The translations under genes and the position numbers were made by a program. Below are positions 59,281 through 64,000 of a DNA stretch of 64,000 nt, in pieces. Under the pieces are notes generated by a model. The model searched no databases. It had not been told where the DNA came from and was given only the letters and a program-made list of their open reading frames with translations. The stretch is from Sphingobium sp. TKS. Lineage in GTDB: Bacteria > Pseudomonadota > Alphaproteobacteria > Sphingomonadales > Sphingomonadaceae. The stretch is from assembly GCF_001563265.1 (NCBI RefSeq), contig NZ_CP005083.1, forward strand, positions 2,731,001 to 2,795,000, written 5' to 3'. Numbering within the stretch: position 1 is the first letter of the stretch; the number at the start of each line of letters is the position of its first letter.

Positions 59281-61857
59281 TTAGAAGCCGAACACCACCG
59301 AACCGATGAAGGTGCGCGGCGAACCGATCTGCACGAAGGGCAGGTTGCTGGCCGCGGCAAAGCCGGCATCGAGACGCCCGTCAAAGCCGCCATAATAAAG
59401 CTTGTCGAACACATTGCTGACATTGAGCTGCAAATAGGTCTTGTCGCCCATCCCCAGCGGCGCAAGGCTGAGACGCGCATCCAGATCGACCAGCGTGTAG
59501 GCAGGCGCCTTGGCATCCATGACCTGCGTGCCGCCGCTGACGGCCACGCCGCCGATGATGGTGCCGCCCAGGGTGAACGGACGGTTGAGGTCGTTGACGT
59601 AGCGCGGACCGGTCCGCTTCACCTGCACGCCCAGTTCGACCGGACCCAGGATCGCCTGCGCGCGACCGCCGATGGTGTAGACCGGCGCGCCCGATTCCCG
59701 CTTGCCGCTGGTCTGGGCGTAGATCGGATCACCCGCAGCCGCACAACCCGCAACGCCCGCCAAGACGTTGGCGGAGGTGCATTCGCCGTACAACACGTCA
59801 TCCTTGATCTTCGACTTCAGATAGGAACCGAAGGCATAGAAGACCAATTCCGGAATCGGGCGATAGGAAACGCTGCCGTCAATGCCATATTTGTCGACGC
59901 GGCCCAGATTGCGGTACAGCGTGCGATCGGTTTCCGGATCATAGGCCGACGCCAGACGGTTCTGGTAGATGGTGTACCAGAGCGATAGCTGCGCCTGAAC
60001 CTTGCTGCTGCGGTAGCGCACGCCCAGGTCGAAATTGTCCGTGGTTTCGGGCGACGGCTTGGCCGATGCCGTGTCGGGTGCGAAGAAGAAGCTGTTGTAC
60101 AGATTGTCCGTGCCCGGAACCTGCAAGCCCTTCGAATAATTGCCGAACACGCCCAGCGCATTGGTCACGTCATAAGTCAGGCCGATGTTCGGCAAAACCT
60201 TGTTATATTTGAAGACGCGGCGCTGCGGCCCCTGGATAGTCGGGTTGAGCGCCGCATATTGCGCCGCGCCCGCGCTGTTCGTGCCGAAGCATTCGACAAA
60301 GCCGGTGGCGCTCGACGTCGCGCAATAATTGTTGAGGTCGCGCTTGAAGAAAGGTGCGCGCACGCCAGCCGTCACCGTCAGCGCGTCGAACTTGCCGCGA
60401 TATTCGCCGGCGAGCTGATTGAGGATCGCCTTGGAGAAGCGATCGCGCTTCTGCAGGATCGAACCCGTCGCGTCCTTGAGCGGATTTCCTTCTTCCGGGA
60501 AAGCGTGCAGCGGCTGGCCGTCATTACGCAGGAACTCGGTCTCGCCGGTCTGGCGATGCCGCGCATAATCAAGGCTGTACGCGATTCGGACCGACTGATC
60601 CTCGGAGAAATTATAGCGCAACGAAGCGATCAGGCCATAGCGGCGGGTGTTGGTTTCGCTGGGTGCGAGCACGCGGATCGAGTCCAGCAGATCGCCGTCG
60701 CCATTGACGTCATAGCCGAAATAGGGGCTGCCGCCGAGATAACCGACCGCATTGGTCACGCCGCTGCCCGGATTGATATCGCGGAACCCTTCACGCGCCG
60801 TCGCCGTACCGCCGCCATTGGCACGCACATATTGGAAGCTCGGATCGACCGTCAGGATCAGATTGTCCGCCAGCGTGAAGCGGGAATTGATGCGGATATT
60901 GCCAGTCTTCGACGGGTTGACGCGCTCATCGAAGGTCGAGCCGCAACTCGTCGCGGCATCCGCAACGCCCGCGATCGCCGGCATCTGCGTGGTGCAATAG
61001 GGGATCACATAGTCGCGCTCGTCGCGATTGTTCGGAAAACGGCTGGGCACGGCGCCCACGCCGTCGTTGCGGAACGTCACCGAACCGAAGCGGTTATTAT
61101 AGGCTTCGTTATAATGCGCCGCGATGGCGATGAAATCGCCATTGTCACCGATCGGCTGATAGATTTTGGCATTATATTGCTGTTTGCTGATCTCGCCGCG
61201 ATTATTGAAGATGGTGTCGTTGGTCGCCTTGCTGGCTGCGAAGAAAGCCTTGGTGCCCCAGGGCGTGAACACGCCGGTATCGATCGATCCGAACATGCGG
61301 AAGAAGGAGAAATCGCCAGCCGAGCCAACGACCTTCACGCTGAAATCGTCGGTGGGGTTGCGGGTGCGGTAGTTGACCGTCGAACCCGTCGCCGCTGCCG
61401 TAGGGCTGTCCACATCGGTCGTGCCGAGATTGACGTTGACCTGCTCGATCAGTTCGGAATCGAGCTGCTGGCTGGAATAGATCGAATAGCCGCCGGAGTC
61501 GTTCAGCGGAACGCCGTCAAACGTCTGCGAAATGCGGGTATTGTCGAAGCCGCGGATATACATGGTGCCGCCGGCCGAACCGAAGGGATCGTTATTCTGA
61601 AAGCTGACGCCGGGCAGCAGGTTGATGATGTCGTTGACCGATTGCCCCGGAATCTGGCGCTCAATGACTTCCTGATTCAGAACGCCACGAGCCTTGCTCG
61701 TTTCGGGCAGTTCAACGCCGGCGAGCCCCTTCGGGGTAGTCGCGCCCGTCACGATGATCTCATTCTCAAAGTCAATCGAACCCGTCGACTGCGCGAACGC
61801 GGCGATTGGTGCAGCCACGGCGACAAGCGCGGCGCTGCACATAAGAAGCTGTTTCAT
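59281..61857 (-). CDS. TonB-dependent receptor (second)
   Basis: This 858-residue outer-membrane receptor has a signal peptide (MKQLLMCSAALVAVAAPIAAFAQ), TonB-box region FENEIIVTGATTPKGLAGVE, plug motifs VNDIINLLPGVSFQNNDPFG, GTMYIRGFDNTRISQTFDGV and LIEQVNVNLGTTDVDSPTAA, and a barrel ending RTFIGSVVFGF. The plug differs from that of the receptor at 24016 in its DSPT-type segment, so the substrates differ. An operator-like dyad and AT-rich leader lie upstream. The ligand cannot be inferred; iron chelates or plant-derived compounds are possible. Confidence 0.94.
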   Translation of the reverse strand: MKQLLMCSAALVAVAAPIAAFAQSTGSIDFENEIIVTGATTPKGLAGVELPETSKARGVLNQEVIERQIPGQSVNDIINLLPGVSFQNNDPFGSAGGTMYIRGFDNTRISQTFDGVPLNDSGGYSIYSSQQLDSELIEQVNVNLGTTDVDSPTAAATGSTVNYRTRNPTDDFSVKVVGSAGDFSFFRMFGSIDTGVFTPWGTKAFFAASKATNDTIFNNRGEISKQQYNAKIYQPIGDNGDFIAIAAHYNEAYNNRFGSVTFRNDGVGAVPSRFPNNRDERDYVIPYCTTQMPAIAGVADAATSCGSTFDERVNPSKTGNIRINSRFTLADNLILTVDPSFQYVRANGGGTATAREGFRDINPGSGVTNAVGYLGGSPYFGYDVNGDGDLLDSIRVLAPSETNTRRYGLIASLRYNFSEDQSVRIAYSLDYARHRQTGETEFLRNDGQPLHAFPEEGNPLKDATGSILQKRDRFSKAILNQLAGEYRGKFDALTVTAGVRAPFFKRDLNNYCATSSATGFVECFGTNSAGAAQYAALNPTIQGPQRRVFKYNKVLPNIGLTYDVTNALGVFGNYSKGLQVPGTDNLYNSFFFAPDTASAKPSPETTDNFDLGVRYRSSKVQAQLSLWYTIYQNRLASAYDPETDRTLYRNLGRVDKYGIDGSVSYRPIPELVFYAFGSYLKSKIKDDVLYGECTSANVLAGVAGCAAAGDPIYAQTSGKRESGAPVYTIGGRAQAILGPVELGVQVKRTGPRYVNDLNRPFTLGGTIIGGVAVSGGTQVMDAKAPAYTLVDLDARLSLAPLGMGDKTYLQLNVSNVFDKLYYGGFDGRLDAGFAAASNLPFVQIGSPRTFIGSVVFGF

Positions 61858-62092
61858 TTGAACATTGTCCCTTTTAAAGTTTGGCGCGTCGCGCCGGCTT
61901 TATTTTGCTCTGTGGAGCTGGCGCCGCCTGTGGCGGCCGATGGCGACGGCCCTGTGATGCTCTGATTACAGTTTTACGACAATATAACAGCCATCAGTCA
62001 TCGGCCGCCTCAGCCAGACCAAGTGGGACATGAGGGACTTGAAATGACTCATATAAATTATTGATATTAAACAATTTAATTATATTGCGATG

Positions 62093-62109
62093 CCACTGTT
62101 TAACAGTGG
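62093..62109. promoter_or_regulatory. Perfect dyad CCACTGTTTAACAGTGG
   Basis: Two 8-base arms around a single T make a 17-base perfect inverted repeat about 235 bases upstream of the receptor. It could be an operator for the receptor gene; no cognate regulator is adjacent. Confidence 0.4.
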
Positions 62110-62158
62110 TGCAATTTTGCAACGCAGCAGGATTTTTTGTGCGGTTGCGATACAGGCA

Positions 62159-62191
62159 TAAAAAAGGGGCCGGCGAAGCACCGCCGACCCC
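62159..62191 (-). terminator. Terminator of clpX
   Basis: On the minus strand GGGGTCGGCGG, a TGCTT loop and CGCCGGCCCC form a stem with one unpaired position, followed by six T. It lies 27 bases after the clpX stop. Confidence 0.8.
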
Positions 62192-62217
62192 AAATTTCAA
62201 ACTGTCAAAGGATGGAT

Positions 62218-63486
62218 TCAGGCCGCGTCTTCGGCCCGCTTGTCCTTCTCGCTGAACACGCGAATCGGTTCCTTGCTGCCCGCGACCACATCCTTGTCGA
62301 CGACCACTTCGCCTACGCCTTCCATCGAAGGCAGGTCGAACATAGTGTCGAGCAGGATCGCCTCCAGGATCGAGCGAAGCCCGCGCGCGCCGGTCTTGCG
62401 CTCGATCGCCTTCTTGGCGATCGCGGTCAGCGCGTCGTCGGTGAAGCTGAGTTCCACATTCTCCATGTCGAACAGCTTCTGATATTGCTTCACCAGCGCG
62501 TTCTTCGGTTCGATCAGGATCTTGACCAGAGCGGTCACATCCAGATCCTCCAGCGTCGCGATGACCGGCAGACGGCCGACAAATTCGGGGATCAGGCCGA
62601 ATTTCAGCAGATCCTCCGGCTCGCTCTGACGCAGCAATTCGCCGGTCTTGCGTTCCTCAGGAGCCGCGACATGGGCGCCGAAACCGATCGACTTGGCTTC
62701 CAGACGGTCACCGATGATCCGTTCCAGACCTGCGAACGCGCCGCCACAGATGAACAGGATGTTGGTCGTGTCGACCTGCAGGAATTCCTGCTGCGGATGC
62801 TTGCGGCCACCCTGGGGCGGAACCGAAGCGGTCGTGCCTTCCATCAACTTGAGCAGCGCCTGCTGAACGCCCTCCCCCGACACGTCGCGGGTGATGGAGG
62901 GATTCTCCGCCTTGCGGCTGATCTTGTCGATTTCGTCGATATAGACGATGCCGCGCTGCGCCTTCTCGACATTATAGTCGGAGGCCTGGAGCAGCTTGAG
63001 AATGATATTCTCGACATCCTCACCGACATAGCCCGCTTCGGTCAGCGTCGTGGCGTCGGCCATGGTGAAGGGCACATCGAACGTCTTGGCCAGCGTCTGC
63101 GCGAGCAGGGTCTTGCCGCAACCGGTAGGCCCGACCAGCAGGATGTTCGACTTGGCCAGCTCGACCTCGCCCGGCTTGGTGCCATGGTTGAGGCGCTTGT
63201 AATGGTTGTGGACGGCGACCGACAGGACGCGCTTTGCCCGGTTCTGGCCGATCACATAATCGTCCAGCACATCGCAGATTTCCTGCGGGGTCGGCACGCC
63301 GCCATCCTTCTTGCCGACGAGACCGCCCTTGGTCTCCTCGCGGATGATGTCGTTGCACAGTTCCACGCACTCGTCGCAGATGAACACGGTCGGCCCCGCG
63401 ATCAGCTTACGCACCTCATGCTGCGACTTGCCGCAGAAGGAGCAGTAAAGCGTGCTTTTAGAATCGGAGCCCGTAAGCTTAGTCAT
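62218..63486 (-). CDS. clpX: ATP-dependent Clp protease ATP-binding subunit ClpX
   Basis: ClpX unfolds substrates and feeds them to ClpP. The 422-residue protein has the N-terminal zinc-binding domain ([24 protein letters not shown]), Walker A GPTGCGKT, the pore loop GYVGEDVEN, Walker [10 protein letters not shown], and the IGF-equivalent ClpP-docking region between residues 265 and 275 ([15 protein letters not shown]). In alphaproteobacteria ClpXP degrades CtrA, which relates it to the chpT gene in this window. It lies 133 bases after clpP on the same strand and has its own gap with room for a promoter. Confidence 0.98.
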   Translation of the reverse strand: MTKLTGSDSKSTLYCSFCGKSQHEVRKLIAGPTVFICDECVELCNDIIREETKGGLVGKKDGGVPTPQEICDVLDDYVIGQNRAKRVLSVAVHNHYKRLNHGTKPGEVELAKSNILLVGPTGCGKTLLAQTLAKTFDVPFTMADATTLTEAGYVGEDVENIILKLLQASDYNVEKAQRGIVYIDEIDKISRKAENPSITRDVSGEGVQQALLKLMEGTTASVPPQGGRKHPQQEFLQVDTTNILFICGGAFAGLERIIGDRLEAKSIGFGAHVAAPEERKTGELLRQSEPEDLLKFGLIPEFVGRLPVIATLEDLDVTALVKILIEPKNALVKQYQKLFDMENVELSFTDDALTAIAKKAIERKTGARGLRSILEAILLDTMFDLPSMEGVGEVVVDKDVVAGSKEPIRVFSEKDKRAEDAA

Positions 63487-63619
63487 TCGCCAATCTCTCT
63501 TCCCTCTTTCAGGCGAACAGCCGCCTGTGACGAGGGATATTCTGGTCCTAGGATCATCCTAGACCGCGACGCGCCCGTTTCACAAGGGGAGAAAAGGGCG
63601 CGGGCGGTAAACATCGGGT

Positions 63620-64000
63620 TTAGCCTTCGCTCGTGTCCGCCGCGGCTGGGCGGCGGTCAAACACTTCGTCGACCAGACCGAACGCCTTGGCTTCCTCTGC
63701 TTCCAGGAAGGTATCGCGGTCCATCGCCCGTTCCACTTCCTCCAGCGAACGGCCGGTATATTCCACGTAGAGATTATTCAGGCGGCTGCGGATTCGCAGG
63801 ATTTCCTTGGCCTGAATCTCGATATCCGACGCCATGCCCTGCGCGCCGCCCGAGGGCTGGTGGACCATGATCCGGGCGTTGCTGAGCGCGATCCGCTTGC
63901 CCGGCTCGCCAGCGGCGAGCAGGAAGCTGCCCATGGAGGCGGCCTGACCGATGCAGACGGTGCCCACCTGCGGCCGGATATATTTCATCGTATCGTGGAT
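63620..64000 (-). CDS. clpP: ATP-dependent Clp protease proteolytic subunit, C-terminal part (5' truncated by window edge)
   Basis: This is the serine peptidase partner of ClpX. The frame is open to the window edge, so the N-terminus is missing; the visible part starts [16 protein letters not shown]. The catalytic Ser lies in [19 protein letters not shown], the His in [12 protein letters not shown], and the Asp is in [20 protein letters not shown]. The clpP-clpX order and spacing are the usual ones. Confidence 0.96.
   Translation of the reverse strand: MHDTMKYIRPQVGTVCIGQAASMGSFLLAAGEPGKRIALSNARIMVHQPSGGAQGMASDIEIQAKEILRIRSRLNNLYVEYTGRSLEEVERAMDRDTFLEAEEAKAFGLVDEVFDRRPAAADTSEG

Larger units (their letters stand above)
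61858..62217. other. Intergenic region upstream of the second TonB receptor
   Basis: This 360-base gap is AT-rich in the middle (62041-62130) with no supported gene. It contains the receptor's promoter region, a perfect 17-base dyad and the clpX terminator. Confidence 0.6.

Noticed and set aside
60259..61965. 568-residue plus-strand open frame opposite the second TonB receptor
   Set aside because: It is a mirror of a clear receptor gene and has no ribosome-binding site or family features.
62137..63870. 577-residue plus-strand open frame opposite clpX and clpP
   Set aside because: Composition (Gln, Asp, Leu rich repeats such as [10 protein letters not shown]) fits an antisense frame of clpX; both sense genes are unmistakable.

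Overview
The window is a GC-rich alphaproteobacterial chromosome segment, most likely from a sphingomonad (Sphingobium or Novosphingobium type). I infer this from gene content and style: two large TonB-dependent receptors, a polyisoprenyl-phosphate sugar transferase plus Wza/Wzx/Wzy-type exopolysaccharide (EPS) locus, a ChpT-like phosphotransferase, and acyl-CoA catabolic operons full of ATGA overlaps. No rRNA, insertion sequence or CRISPR array was seen.

Layout. 0-3.2 kb: end of mrdA (PBP2), rodA, two identical tRNA-Lys(CTT) genes, an Lrp/AsnC regulator and a small membrane protein. 3.4-23.7 kb: EPS locus. It has a priming sugar transferase, a second small membrane protein, an outer-membrane beta-barrel protein, and then 13 almost continuously overlapping genes: Wza-like export protein, AAA ATPase, chain-length protein, a BY-kinase homologue without its P-loop, WecG-type transferase, flippase, polymerase, four GT2 transferases, a GH10-like hydrolase and an acyltransferase. 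A GH16 hydrolase and UDP-glucose dehydrogenase (ugd) converge on them. 24-47.5 kb: a catabolic block with a TonB receptor, MFS carrier, aldehyde dehydrogenase, P450-ferredoxin-M20 hydrolase operon, a seven-gene acyl-CoA operon, EamA carrier, cytochrome c, and a second acyl-CoA operon ending in a methylsuccinyl-CoA-dehydrogenase-like protein. 47.5-48.6 kb: a repeat-bearing accessory patch with two small membrane proteins. 48.7-64 kb: mainly housekeeping genes: CinA-like, map, glnB-glnA, acyltransferase, nitronate monooxygenase, chpT, M67 peptidase, RluD-type synthase, rpoH, GFA protein, mtgA, a second TonB receptor, clpX and the end of clpP.

How they fit together. The EPS genes form a Wzx/Wzy-dependent pathway: lipid-linked priming, unit assembly by GT2 and WecG-type enzymes, flipping, polymerisation, chain-length control and outer-membrane export, with ugd supplying UDP-glucuronate and GH10/GH16 enzymes probably trimming polymer. 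The catabolic operons look like uptake, P450 oxidation, aldehyde oxidation, CoA transfer and beta-oxidation-like steps on an unidentified carboxylic or alicyclic substrate.

The strongest unexplained signals are (i) a repeated motif, roughly TATCCCANNGTGCA, in all four promoter regions of the catabolic block, suggesting one regulon; (ii) the apparent pseudokinase and the AAA ATPase inside the EPS operon; and (iii) two small single-helix membrane proteins with a shared SRWAG segment flanking the priming transferase. All assignments come from reading the sequence; no database search was run.
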